From positions 3,720,001 to 3,784,000 of the forward strand of contig CM065649.1 of assembly GCA_033220425.1 (NCBI GenBank): a DNA stretch of 64,000 bases, written 5' to 3'. The stretch comes from Lepraria neglecta. Lineage: Eukaryota > Ascomycota > Lecanoromycetes > Lecanorales > Stereocaulaceae. Of this stretch, positions 35,791 through 46,500 are shown piece after piece. The notes under the pieces are model-generated. The model did no database searches. It had not been told where the DNA came from and saw only the letters and a program-made list of their open reading frames with translations. Made by a program: the position numbers and the translations under genes. Every line of letters starts with the position of its first letter. Position 1 is the stretch's first letter.

Positions 35791-36138
35791 GATGTTAATG
35801 GGTTTCCGTAATCTTACGGTCAACTGATTTGTAGAGAGTATGACTCGACTGCCTCGACTATCTCTTTGGTTCAAATAATCGGTTGGCACAACAGCGGTAC
35901 GGAAGGAGCGTGAGAGAGGGAAGGACTGTATGCAAAGTCTAGAAAAGTGTAGCCTAAAGGAGCCAGAGGCCGCCAGACCGACGAATTTGGGAGGATTATT
36001 TGAGGGTTGAGATTTGTATACAATAATACCGCGTCAAGGTAGGAAAGTCGCGTAAAGTGGTCCAAGGCTAGTGTGCCAAGCCTTTCAATACTACGAGGGC
36101 AACCCATACTCTCACGTTTCTTGCCCTTACCGTATTAA
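35791..36138. promoter_or_regulatory. DNA ligase promoter and flank
   Basis: About 350 bp upstream of the ligase start, shared with the F-box-like fragment on the forward strand. Short ORFs on both strands have no features. I looked for an MluI-type cell-cycle box (ACGCGT) and did not see one. Confidence 0.35.
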
Positions 36139-36834
36139 TTGCTACAGCTTGCAACATATGTACCTAGTAGGCGTGATTGCTATGTTTCTTATACTTTACC
36201 AGGCCCTCCAACATTACTCGGTCGACGGGAATGTCGAGATGGATCCAGTGCTCTGAAGAGCCTCCAGATATACGAATGGGAATCATCAGATCCTGCTAGT
36301 CCCCGCCCAGTCTTGTCAATACCTCAACTTCAGCGCATCAACAATGACTGCCCGCTGCTTGAGGGCCTCAGCGTAGGCATAAATCGCAACGGTAACTGGC
36401 CATACGAGGTCTTAGACACACTGGCCACATTCAAGAATTTGCGAAAGCTTCAGCTCTGGTTCGAGTTGGGTATCGATCAGCATCAGGGCAGGGACCACTA
36501 TCACACACCAAGAGACTACACGAGATTGGGAGAAGACAGCTACAGACAGCCGCGCGTGAACCCGGCATCAGCTTTCACTCTTTTCAGCCGTCTTCGTGCT
36601 CAGAAGACAGGTCTCGAGCTCCAGGAGTTGATCATGTATGTTGGCGATTGGGGACGCTCCTATGGGGGCGGCTTGAGGATGCCGGTTTGGGGCGAGGGTC
36701 TCGGGGAGAAGTATACATGCAGTGTTCTAGGCAGTGATGGTCAAAGGAGACCCGAGGGAGAGGCTTGGTGTGACAGGCAGTATGATAGCGCTGATGATTG
36801 GTATGGATTGGAGCAAGGAATTGTGAGCACATAG
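36139..36834 (+). pseudogene. C-terminal fragment of an F-box/LRR-like protein
   Basis: The first ~38 codons look non-coding. From about 36255 the frame reads as the back half of a fungal F-box/leucine-rich protein: LKSLQIYEWESS, QLQRINNDCPLLEGLSVGIN, LDTLATFKNLRKLQLWFELG, LQELIMYVGDW. The leucine spacing fits LRR strands. The N-terminal F-box and earlier repeats are absent: upstream is the ligase promoter, not coding sequence in any frame. I therefore read it as a 5'-truncated relic rather than a functional gene, although an unseen distant exon is possible. It sits about 870 bp left of a Tc1/mariner element. Confidence 0.5.
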
Positions 36835-37700
36835 CAGGCAACGTGTCAGAAATGTAACAGCTCTTGTGAGCTGACAGAGTCTCATTCAGACGCAGGTACT
36901 AGGTACGTACCAATAAAGTCGAGCATTACTGTGAAAAGAGCACAAAGATCAGAAGTTTGCTATTCAAGACTGCCAATTCTGATTTCTTTCGGCTTCTTCA
37001 CTCCACAACTGCCACTATACATACTAACATCTTGATTGCCAGTGTCACAGTAATGCCTATGCTTTGTACTAAGACCAATGTAAGAAGCATTGCTTTTGGC
37101 AAGCTCGCGGTTCGCAACATAATCCGGATATTTCCTAAACTTGATATCGAATATACTTGACAGTGAGCAGTAAAGAGTTGAGCTTTTTGGTCTGAGACCC
37201 GCGCAAAATTTCAATCACCATTCACTGTCCCAACATTCGCGGCCAATTTTTGTAGTTCGAGCAGCCACGACGAAAAATCGAGGGTTACCCTCCGGACTGT
37301 TTTGCTACCTGCAAGGCAAGGGAACAACATGATTGCCGTATTCTTTCGTCACCAAGCAAGTGACCTGTGACTTAACCTCGGCTCATTGAGACGCCCTAAG
37401 GGAGCTAAGTTATCAGGGTCGTATAAGTAAGTTTCGGGGGACCTTTTTGGGGACGCAGCCTTATCCTAGAGGCGCCAAGGTGACAGAAATCTGCCCCGGC
37501 CTCACCTTCCACTGGGTCTAGGGTTGACCGCCGCTTTACTCTCGCGCAACGCGGGTGATCGCCGCGCGAGCCTGGATGCTCCTAGTTGATCCTGGGTGAC
37601 TGCGCCCCCCTTGGAGGTAGGTGAACTGCTGCCTGATTGCTATTGCTATCAGAAACCATTACGTGTCTCTTTCACCGTCCAGGGTGAGTGGCTCCCCAAC
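36835..37700. other. Gene-free flank left of the Tc1/mariner element
   Basis: About 865 bp. The part from 37240 to 37680 is GC-rich and looks unlike its surroundings (for example CGCCGCGCGAGCC near 37560), but no inverted or direct repeat or ORF was found to define it. Small ORFs at 36957-37214 overlap on both strands and have no features. Confidence 0.4.
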
Positions 37701-37703
37701 TTA

Positions 37704-38976
37704 AAAATCGTTGGAAACGTGCGGAATTTACCCACACCAAAAGAACACTAATTAAGTAGCTTCACACACACATTTGGCCTACAAGTACATGAATTGCTGT
37801 TCTATAATGCCAATATCCTTAAAATCTACTATGCCGTCTTATTTCCATGGATATTTTTGACATCCTGAAGCCTTTAGGGCATCGTACTCACCAACCAATT
37901 GATATGCAGTATTGTGACTCAATCCCACCCCTCTCGTAGTAGCCCCATCAGCTCCTTTTCGTCCCATGGGATTCTTCCGGGCATACTGCTTAGGCCCTTT
38001 CCAGGTGTTCTCAATTGGGGCCAAATCAGGCGAATCGTGGCAGTTGAAATTCACCTCCACCCCGTGATCACGAAATCATTTGGCGACAGGATTACGGAAT
38101 TTCGCCTCTGAACCACCTGTTCCTCCATGGCCAGAAGCCACATCTTGCTCAAGGATGAAGCGATCGCCCCGCTCAATCCACCTCTTGACTTCCACCTCAA
38201 GAATCTGCTCAATATAGGCTTTGTTCGTGATGGCGCCGTTTTTGGCTTTGACGGTGTAGAACAGCATTGATGACTTGAAATTGTAGCCTATTACGGCCCA
38301 GCCATGGACCTTTGGTAGTGCCTGTAGGTCTGTAGGTCTGTAGGCTTCGACCGATGTTGAATCATATCGTATCGCCCACGCATAGCCTTGCCCCGGCGGC
38401 GTATTATCCAAAGCTGATCATCAGGCCCAAATCCGCAGTGGAATTCGTCACTGAAACGTACTAAATGCCACCATTGCATATCTTTCAGAGGGCATGTGTC
38501 GGCCCATTGAAACCGATCATCTTCGGTTCGCTGGGGTAGATCTTCTTTAACCGCAGTCTTGTGTTTACCGTAGCCCATCGTGTCTCTCATTGTTTGCTGA
38601 ATTGTCTGCACCGCTCGTTATATGCTTGCAACCACGAGTCTCATTGATATCCTCTCGATTATGGAAGGCACAAGAGGGTTCATCTTGAATTCTGTAGCCA
38701 GTTCGCTCCTTGAAACCGAAGAATTCGAAAACATCGCGGTCATCTTCAGGAATTCCTTTGGCGTGAAGGTATTCCATTGCGCCTTGGCATTTCGCGCGCT
38801 GCGGCGTATCATGGATAGGCCTCGTCACCTTCCGGAGGCCTTCCTCTGAGTCTTTTTGGCTGGTTTGGCTGGTTTGGGCATCGTGGAGTAGTCAAATGTG
38901 GGCTAGGATGAAGAAGATCGATTGTCTTGGTATTTTGTTTTGGGGCGGGTAAATTCCGCACGTTCCCAACGATTTT
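37704..38976 (-). mobile_element. Tc1/mariner-type DNA transposon, inactive
   Basis: About 1.27 kb with inverted ends of roughly 42 bp: the left begins AAAATCGTTGGAAACGTGCG and the right, inverted, AAAATCGTTGGGAACGTGCG. Each is flanked by TA (37702-37703 and 38977-38978). The repeats differ at three sites within about 42 bp, two of them A/G. The interior encodes a Tc1-like DDE transposase on the reverse strand, broken into several frames. Both the ends and the internal damage fit a copy silenced some time ago. Confidence 0.88.
37839..38828 (-). pseudogene. Broken Tc1-like DDE transposase
   Basis: Four reading-frame pieces in order: 38828-38565 (N-terminal helix-turn-helix region, FGFKERTGYRIQ), 38611-38291 (VRFSDEFHCGFGPDDQLW, the first catalytic Asp region), 38411-38076 (DRFILEQDVASGHGG, the second Asp) and 38060-37839 (NCHDSPDLAPIENTW, the third acidic residue in the Tc1 form SPDLxPIEN). 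Frame changes occur near 38590 and 38380, and an in-frame TGA at 38076-38078 interrupts the last step. The N-terminal part is also short. Function would be cut-and-paste transposition at TA; this copy cannot make it. Confidence 0.85.
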
Positions 38977-38978
38977 TA

Positions 38979-39495
38979 ACAGCTTACCGAGTGGCTAGCG
39001 TGCAAATGTATTTTTAGCAGAAGAATAATCAGACGACCACCTCCAAACTGATCGGAATTGGACCATCAGCCCCTTCAAGAGTTCTCTTGTGGGTCTGAAT
39101 CGATTCCATGCCGAACGAGTCACCCACTGTGTATGAAACCTCCACGACGATCTTTTAGCCAAGATAAGAGAAGGCGTTAGCCTATCAAGAGCATTAGTGA
39201 TTGGTTTCTCTCCCGATATAAAACCAATATTCTTGAGGCATATCTAGGCTCAGCCTGATGTATGTACAGACTTCCCTTCGTCTTCAGCCTTGCAACGCCA
39301 CCCAATCATCTGTACTGCTTTAACCACGCTTATGAATCTCCTTCAATATAGATGTAGCCTTGCGTCAGCCTTACTCTTTCCCTTCGTTGCCGATGTAGCC
39401 TTGCGCCCGCGTTGCATATAGTTCTCCACCCCGCCGCTTGAAGATGCAATTGACTTATTTTTCAGTTCGGTCCTATCAGCAGAAATTCCTCAACC
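38979..39495. other. Flank between the transposon and the membrane-protein gene
   Basis: About 515 bp with no ORF of note. A short near-duplicate occurs: GATGTAGCCTTGCGTCAGCC near 39350 and GATGTAGCCTTGCGCCCGC near 39390. The stretch probably carries the promoter of the next gene. Confidence 0.4.
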
Positions 39496-41865
39496 ATGCT
39501 ATCTCGACGAGTCGTCGCTCTTTTCGCGCAATCAAAGTATTTCCTACGAGCTTTAGGCTTTGAAATCCTCAATACGTTTTTTCGCCGTTGGACTGCGAGT
39601 GAGTCGCCCAAGCCTGTCCTCCGACGCTCCCGCTGGATCGCCTTGAGCCGATGCGCCATTCACATCCTTCCTTGTTCAGTGTTCCTCTTTCTCATACCCC
39701 TGAATTTCAGCGCAATGTATCTGGGCCCAGGATTCTCATATCGCCAGTCTAATGGATTTTTTCTTGTGCTTTTTCAAGTTGCGGCAAAGGTACTGGAGAT
39801 CGTTTGCGTAGCAAGTCTGACGACCGTTGTATTGCATGTGCTAAGACATGACTTAATGCGGAATGGAGTGCCATTGGGCTTGCTAGGCTCAGGCGTATTT
39901 TTCAGCCAGGTCAATTGCTTTTGGAGCCCGGAAATGCTTGTAGGGGCTTTAGATTGTGTCGGAAACTGGAAAAGGTTAAGGTTGCTTTTGGTAATCGTCC
40001 TGGCGGGTTCGTTGGCCCTGCTGATCGCTCCATCAGCTGCAGTGCTATTGCAGCCACGGAGCCAAAGCGTCCCGGCAGGGGGAACAACCTATTTCCTCCC
40101 CGTAACGCCAGATCAGCTATGGCCGAGCGAGGTGAATGGCTCTGACGAGCTGTCGGAATGCTTTAGAGAGTACTCGGACCGGAACATTGTCTGCGCTAGT
40201 GCGGGGTTTGAATCGGTTCGCAATTATTTCTTGAACTTCAACACCTCGTTCATCGTGCCATCAATGATGTACGATAACTATGCTATGTCACCAATTGTGC
40301 TCCAAAGTCTAGCCGGAAAGATTCCACGTCTACTTAATTCGGGCACTGTATTTGGATTCACTCGGGAGACTTCGATACTCCAACCGAATGCAATTACAGC
40401 GACTCTGCAGGACTCCTTGACCGGAGACTGGCGCAACGCGACGTCCAATTGGTCAGGAAGTCGATTTTCTGCCGTTAGGGAGTATCAGTATGCCAATGAA
40501 CGCCTCTCATCCGTCGTAACTACAAGCCCTGTGGTGCTTACAAGATGCGCCCCCGCTCAGAATGTCTCTGCCGGCCAAGTTGAGATTAATTTTCCAGTCA
40601 AAACATGGGTAACTCATACACTTAGTCGATCGGAGACAGGATCGACCCAGTGGCAAGACAACCAAATGCCATTCAATATTACGATTTCAGACCGTAACAT
40701 TTCGAACAATCTACAATTCGAATGGATTGCTCTACCAACAAAACAATTCGGTCCTGTAAGTGGCGGCATACTCCTGTACTTTCCTGAGAAGGCACTGAAT
40801 ACTTCATGGGCTGTGGTTCCATGCTCAATTAGCGCATCCTGGTTCTCTGGCGAAGTGACTTCAGATTCTCTCACTAACGAAGCCGCTTGGTCATTTACCG
40901 AACCGAGCAAGTCTTTGGCCAGGATTCGAACAGACTTAGATGCATCCAGTGCTGAGGCCCATAAATATCGTCGTCTGATCACTATCCGCGAAGGTTGGAT
41001 CCAGTCTCTCACACCCTCCGCGCCTTGTGAGGACTGCATAAACCAGTCCAAACCACTTACTATTCTCGAACGCCTCTTCTCGGATGTTGGTTTGTCTACA
41101 GTTTTTGATGATATGCGAGCTCAGGGTCAGTCTCGATGGAACGATTCCACTAAGACATGCGTCCTTCAGCGGCCTGATCCCACGGACACAGACGTTGATC
41201 GATGGAACCGCGGGGATTGTGGCAATGGCGGCAAGCATATGCTCCTAGAATTCATCCTCGCATCGATCTTCGCCAACGGTCTTTCCCGTTACGGTAGTCA
41301 CCGTGCTTTTGACCTATCGTCTGTGAATTCCTCTAATAGTCCTTTCCGATGGGAATTGAAGACCCTACCCAAAGCATCCAACTATTACGCCTCACTGCTA
41401 AGCAATAAACCGCGCCACAATGCCATCCTCCCTGCCCCAGCAAATTCTGGCTACGTCGAGTTACGAATGCGCGTCCAGGTTGTCGGCTACGCCTGGTACG
41501 CCAGCAGCTTCTCAGACTACCTGGCCACGGCGGTAGTAGTGACATACATGCTCGTGGCCTTCGCACATACGGTCTGGGTCTTGAAGAAAGGCGTAACGAG
41601 CAGTAGCTGGGATACCGTGACGGAGCTTCTAGCGCTGGCGCTGCAAAGTCCGGTTCCTGATGCGCTGAGAGGATCTGGAGCGGGGATAGAAAGGCTGGTG
41701 ACGTATAAACGCTTAATAAGATTGAGGGCCATAAGGGAGGAGGGAGAGGAGAGGCTGGTCATGCTCATCGATGGGGAGGAGAAGTATTTAAAGGGAGGAG
41801 AGGAACTGGAGCAGGCTCCAGGCATGAGGTATAGGAGTGTTGAGGTTAATAGTGAATATTCATGA
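39496..41865 (+). CDS. Polytopic membrane protein with large lumenal/extracellular domain, 789 aa
   Basis: The layout is common in uncharacterised Pezizomycotina proteins; I know no function. A single exon. Hydrophobic helices lie at about 53-75 (CAIHILPCSVFLFLIPLNF), 87-120, and 170-195 (LRLLLVIVLAGSLALLIAPS). A long polar domain (about 200-680) has many N-x-S/T sites and Cys residues, fitting exposure outside the cytosol. One last helix (YLATAVVVTYMLVAFAHTVWVL, about 677-698) precedes a cytosolic tail (SSSWDTVTELLALALQSP). The start is the first ATG (MLSRRVVALFAQSKYF). It lies between a dead transposon and an AT-rich relic block, a setting typical of accessory genes, yet the ORF is fully intact. 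Confidence 0.7.
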   Translation: MLSRRVVALFAQSKYFLRALGFEILNTFFRRWTASESPKPVLRRSRWIALSRCAIHILPCSVFLFLIPLNFSAMYLGPGFSYRQSNGFFLVLFQVAAKVLEIVCVASLTTVVLHVLRHDLMRNGVPLGLLGSGVFFSQVNCFWSPEMLVGALDCVGNWKRLRLLLVIVLAGSLALLIAPSAAVLLQPRSQSVPAGGTTYFLPVTPDQLWPSEVNGSDELSECFREYSDRNIVCASAGFESVRNYFLNFNTSFIVPSMMYDNYAMSPIVLQSLAGKIPRLLNSGTVFGFTRETSILQPNAITATLQDSLTGDWRNATSNWSGSRFSAVREYQYANERLSSVVTTSPVVLTRCAPAQNVSAGQVEINFPVKTWVTHTLSRSETGSTQWQDNQMPFNITISDRNISNNLQFEWIALPTKQFGPVSGGILLYFPEKALNTSWAVVPCSISASWFSGEVTSDSLTNEAAWSFTEPSKSLARIRTDLDASSAEAHKYRRLITIREGWIQSLTPSAPCEDCINQSKPLTILERLFSDVGLSTVFDDMRAQGQSRWNDSTKTCVLQRPDPTDTDVDRWNRGDCGNGGKHMLLEFILASIFANGLSRYGSHRAFDLSSVNSSNSPFRWELKTLPKASNYYASLLSNKPRHNAILPAPANSGYVELRMRVQVVGYAWYASSFSDYLATAVVVTYMLVAFAHTVWVLKKGVTSSSWDTVTELLALALQSPVPDALRGSGAGIERLVTYKRLIRLRAIREEGEERLVMLIDGEEKYLKGGEELEQAPGMRYRSVEVNSEYS

Positions 41866-43539
41866 CGAATAGAGCGGAGAGGAAAGACAGTTCTGCCATG
41901 AATAATTCTGCTTACCTCTACTTATCACTACATATGTTACATATGTATTCTTAAAGGTATCATCCTCAACCTCAATGCTCTTCCACCCCCACTAGGTTCG
42001 ACAATTGTGGCGCCAGACTTAATCGATGGTGTTTCCCGTTCCTCTGAGGATTTTCCCTTGGGTCTATGCCTAATAAGTCACGTCACGCCTCTGCGTATAA
42101 GATCTCCATGGGGGTCGGATTGGGGCCGGATTGCCAACACCACTGCTGTGGAAGGATTTGGAGAATACTCTGCACAATTGAGAATGACTCGGTCGATTTC
42201 TATACAGTCACGATTACTAGATCTCATGGTGACTGTTAGCTGCCAAGAATAATTGATAGTAAAGAGTTGGAGGTGTATTTTCAAGAAGCCAAAAATTGTA
42301 CAAGGTGACTTCTTCTATCTACGAGCCCATATTTACTCGAGGCGCTAGACACTTCTGGCAGGGATGATGCTATACGATATGATGGTCCTTCACACCAGAG
42401 GCTCAGCAGTCCTTCATTCCTGACAGATCTTCGGTTACACTAGAGTGACATTATTAGTGAGATACAAGAGATCAACTGATGGAATACCACTGTCCAGCGC
42501 AAAGAAGTCTGCAGCCGAGCGGCTATCCACTCGGGATTCTCATCTCCTAGCACCGCACATCAACTCATATTCTTAGAGAGTCCACTGTCCCGTTGCCGAC
42601 CGTATAAGCAGCCACCCCGAAAGAATGACCTGGAATAACGTTTGGCCAGGTGAATCAACTTCTTAGTCTATCTCCTCGATTATAGCGCTAAGATCGAGGC
42701 TGTCGTATCGTATCACCTGGGTCTAAGTGGAACAGAAAGCTGTCACCTTACACCTACAGACGACTGGATCCACGGAAGCTTCAATACATACCTTTCTATT
42801 TACGTCAAAAATAGGGGAAAACGTTCAGAAAAGCGAGTTATAATCAGATTTCCTCTACTATACAAAGTAGGCGAGGAGGAATTCTCTGGTAATACGGAAG
42901 AGAAGCTACGTTACGGAGCCGTGACCTATATTTAGATTCAAGAGAATTACCCCGACGTTTCTATTCCTTAATTGTAGGGCTTTACTTTCTAGGACAATCA
43001 GTGCGTAAGTTTATACGAACTTTAATACTCGGACACTTATAGCTAATTGATTTTCTGTACCGTTTTAAAGTTCGAGGAAGACGCAGAATCTTGCTCATTC
43101 AGTATCTACAGAGTACGCCGACTTCTTTCTAGTTGAGGATTGAGCTCGCATCGTTTGGGTCCGGGGTGTGTCCCCAGCAGCTTCGCCTCACGCTTCAGAC
43201 GTGAGCCACGTTTGCGAGCCACGTTTGCGAGCCACGTTTGCAGGCCACGTGCACAAATAAGATCCCATCAAACGTGGGCCACGTCTGATGACCCCACAGT
43301 CATCCTCGACACTGTATATCATCTCTGCCGCACATATATAGGAAAAAGTGACAAGTCTCGCGATTCTTTGAAGCTCAGTGCATTATAGCGTATAAGTATT
43401 TGCTGTGCAAAACTCATTCTCCACAAATTTAGAGAGACTCTTTCTACTGTAGACAGTTCCATTAATAAATACGCAGCGCCGCGGCTTATCTTCTCATCCA
43501 CACACTCTCTTATCTCGTCTCAGCCCGAGCCCTCACATC
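41866..43539. other. Gene-free region, becoming AT-rich, with a short tandem repeat
   Basis: No ORF with support. From about 42770 to 43120 the sequence is AT-rich with many TA steps, like the RIP-degraded block further right. A 13-bp tandem repeat (see separate entry) lies at 43203-43241. The region may be the decayed left part of the same mobile element that carried the DUF3435 gene. Confidence 0.5.
43203..43241 (+). repeat. 13-bp tandem repeat, three perfect copies
   Basis: GAGCCACGTTTGC occurs at 43203-43215, 43216-43228 and 43229-43241. It is preceded by a related GTGAGCCACG context and followed by AGGCCACGTGC, which contains the palindrome CACGTG, and by GGGCCACGTC near 43280. The repeated ACGT core is unlike the surrounding sequence. 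Confidence 0.85.
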
Positions 43540-46500
43540 TCTTAGACTCTTCCTCAGATTCTAGCCACCTGACCCTTGAAAGGTCGTCGATAGAAATCCA
43601 AGTTAAATTCGGGTTCTCCACCGTCTACTGGCACCTCGACGGACGGACATCAGAGTCGGCGCCTTCTTTGGTTGACTCAGTCGCAGGGAAATCTTAGGCT
43701 TAGGTACAGGCTTAGGATGCCGGATAAGAAGCGTAATGCGAGGTTTCTTGGTCTGGATATGATTGGCCTCCAATTTCGAGGCATCGTCATCTATTAGTTC
43801 TGCTAGATAAGGGTGTCTCTCCGTGAATAGGCAAATGTCTCTGGGAGTGATAGTTTACGGTACTAAACTGATCTGGTTGTTAATAGTGCCGCCATCGCCT
43901 TCCTTGTGGGGGTTTGGTGGGAATGGAGAACGTAAGAATTTGTGAGCAGAGAGTATCGTCGTCAAGTGTCTGAGCTATGTTAGATTTAAGCTCCTCCAAC
44001 GTGTGTTGATATGAGATGTTTCGCTGTGGAGAAGCGCCGTCCAGTGAATAGGTCTCGTCAGTATTTGATAATGGTGTCGATTGGTCGAAACTTAGTTCCG
44101 GCAGTACATCGTTTTTAGCAGTTGTATCCATTAAGGAGATCTCGAACGGGTTGGGGGAAACCGGGGGCGTGCTGGGAGTTTTCAGACCGAGCGAGCGGCT
44201 TGGAGATCCTTCGTCCCTCCTATTGATCGTTACCGGGCGCGCACGCTGCTTCGACGGCCGTAGCTCCTGCTTATCGCTATGCTCCCTCTTCCGCTTCTGG
44301 CTCGTGCTGTCAGACCCCCAATGGATGTGGAGGTTCGAATCGCGCCCGCTTTGCCAAGACTTCCTTATGTGCGGGCTCATGCGTAAGCTGTGCACGTCGC
44401 TCAAAGGGTAGACGAACGACGTCTCGTCTTGGAGCTGCAAGCTGTATGATGGGTGAGGGCAATTCATCGGCCAACGGGACGTTCCCAAATGCGTTCCAAG
44501 GTGACTCCATAATTTGGCTTCTCTGGTCCAGGAGTTCTATCTGGATGACGCTGAGAGCCGATCATCACCTAGGCAAAAAGGGCAGAAGGCAGGCCGGAAG
44601 AGTGTATTGCAGTAGGTGATTGATGCGTACCGCTTGGAGGTAATCGACTCGAGATGCGTTTGGTAATATTGATCCTATTCCTCTTCGACGAACCAATCGA
44701 AGCAAGCGAAACAGTATTTCAATTCAGAGTCCAGACGCTCGAGCGTCTTAGCCAGTTCTTTTTGGCGACAGTGATGGATATATGTGCTCCGTTGAGGTTT
44801 GCGTAAGCTGTAAGCGTTAGACTTCTGGGCCCTAAATAGATCTGAATGATGAATACCTGTTTATAGATAGACCACAGCCCTCTACCGAGCAGAGTCCCTG
44901 CACTGGCTTCTCACCGGGCCGGTATAAGGGGGTGTAGTCCTGGGACGCGAGGGAGCAGAGGTCCTCGATGGCTAATTTACGTTCCTCTTCCGATATAACT
45001 CGATCTGAAATCATCGTATTTACTAGATGACCGCGTTCTGGTGTTACTCGTGATAGAATATCGAGAAGGTCTGGTTTTTTCTCCTCTTCGGGACGCTCCT
45101 TCCCTCGAGTCTTAACCTTTTAATTCCTCCGCTCGCAGACCGACTTAAGTTTATATTGCTGCAATATTTTCTTAAGTAGGCGGGCTCGACACACGCGGGC
45201 TTTGCTTTCGATAGCTTTAACGTCGGATACAGGGCTTCGTCGTCTTTTAAGCCGCTGGACTTCAGATTTAAATTCTAGAAGCTATAGATCTCGCCTAATA
45301 GTATCTTCCTCTTCGGCAGGTAGTTTACTAGGAAGGCCCTTTTCGCAAAATTTAGCAAAGGATTAGAAATAGTCAATATGGTTATATTAGGCGGCTTCAC
45401 CCAAGAAAGCGGATTTCCCACAGATAGACGGGGTATTCGCTACGTAGCTTTGGCTATAGACACGAGGGTCGGCCTGGTTGATGTGTTAAGATTGTTTAAC
45501 TTCGGTATACCTCGCTGTATAATTCTTCGTTAGCGAGGCTGTATCTCCTTTACTTTCTAATACTACTTACTATTAACCTTCTTACTGAGGTAACGGCGTA
45601 TAGCGTAAACTATTATATTCCCAAAATATCCCGAGAGATTAAGCACTGATTTGAGGATACGATTAAAGGTTCTCTTTGGAAGCGGCTTATTGGTGATACT
45701 CTATTGTATAGTAGCGTTGCGTAGGATCGGAAGAGCTATAATAAAATCCTTCTATCGAAGAGGAAGCTTATTATCGCCGTTAGGGATCTATAACTACTAT
45801 AAATCGTCGAGAGATTCGATACCCTAGATAGCATTATCTGCGAGAGCTAAAGCTAGTAAATACTGGGTATTATCGTAGAGCAGTGTGCTATATCGACTTA
45901 TAGACGCGCCGTAGCTACCGAAGTGAACCATTATTAATCTAACGGATCAAAGATGAGACAGAAAGGACTTATATACTATATTCTCCGGGTCGCGGTTATT
46001 CTTCACCTAGCGTAGGTCGAGTCGATATATTACTTTCTACCTACTCCTGGAGATACGTTTAAGGACGAGTTCAATATCCTTTCGATCGTTAGCGAAGTTT
46101 CTAATAGTTAGCTTTATCGGTATATACCCGGTATTAAAGGCCCTTCTTACTATCGTCCTTTTTATTATAGAAAAAGGCGCCGATCCTTACGCCAGTCTAA
46201 TAGAAGACGTTAATAATAAAGCTTTATTGCGTGGATAGATAAAATAATCATCGTCGACGGTCCAGAACGTCTTAGTGAATTGGACCAGCTCCTTCTCGCC
46301 GAAAAATGCTTCGACTTCTTCTTATTCACGACTAACCCTTCTTAGGTTAAGATATACCTTACCTACTAGTAGACCTTTGTTTAGTAGGGACTTCGAATTT
46401 CAGATCAGATTGCACTTATATCGTATACTATACGCCTATCCTCTTCTTCGATGCGATTACCAGTTACTATAGTAAATCCAGCGAAAAACCACTCGGCAAA

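Noticed and set aside
44310-44510. Separate reverse ORF starting MESPWNAFG
   Set aside because: Out-of-frame reading of the DUF3435 zinc-finger tail; the neighbouring frame carries the family sequence.
45600-46200. Forward-strand frame in the RIP block that looks coding if stops are ignored
   Set aside because: RIP creates mirrored TAR patterns on both strands; only the reverse strand matches a family (DUF3435).
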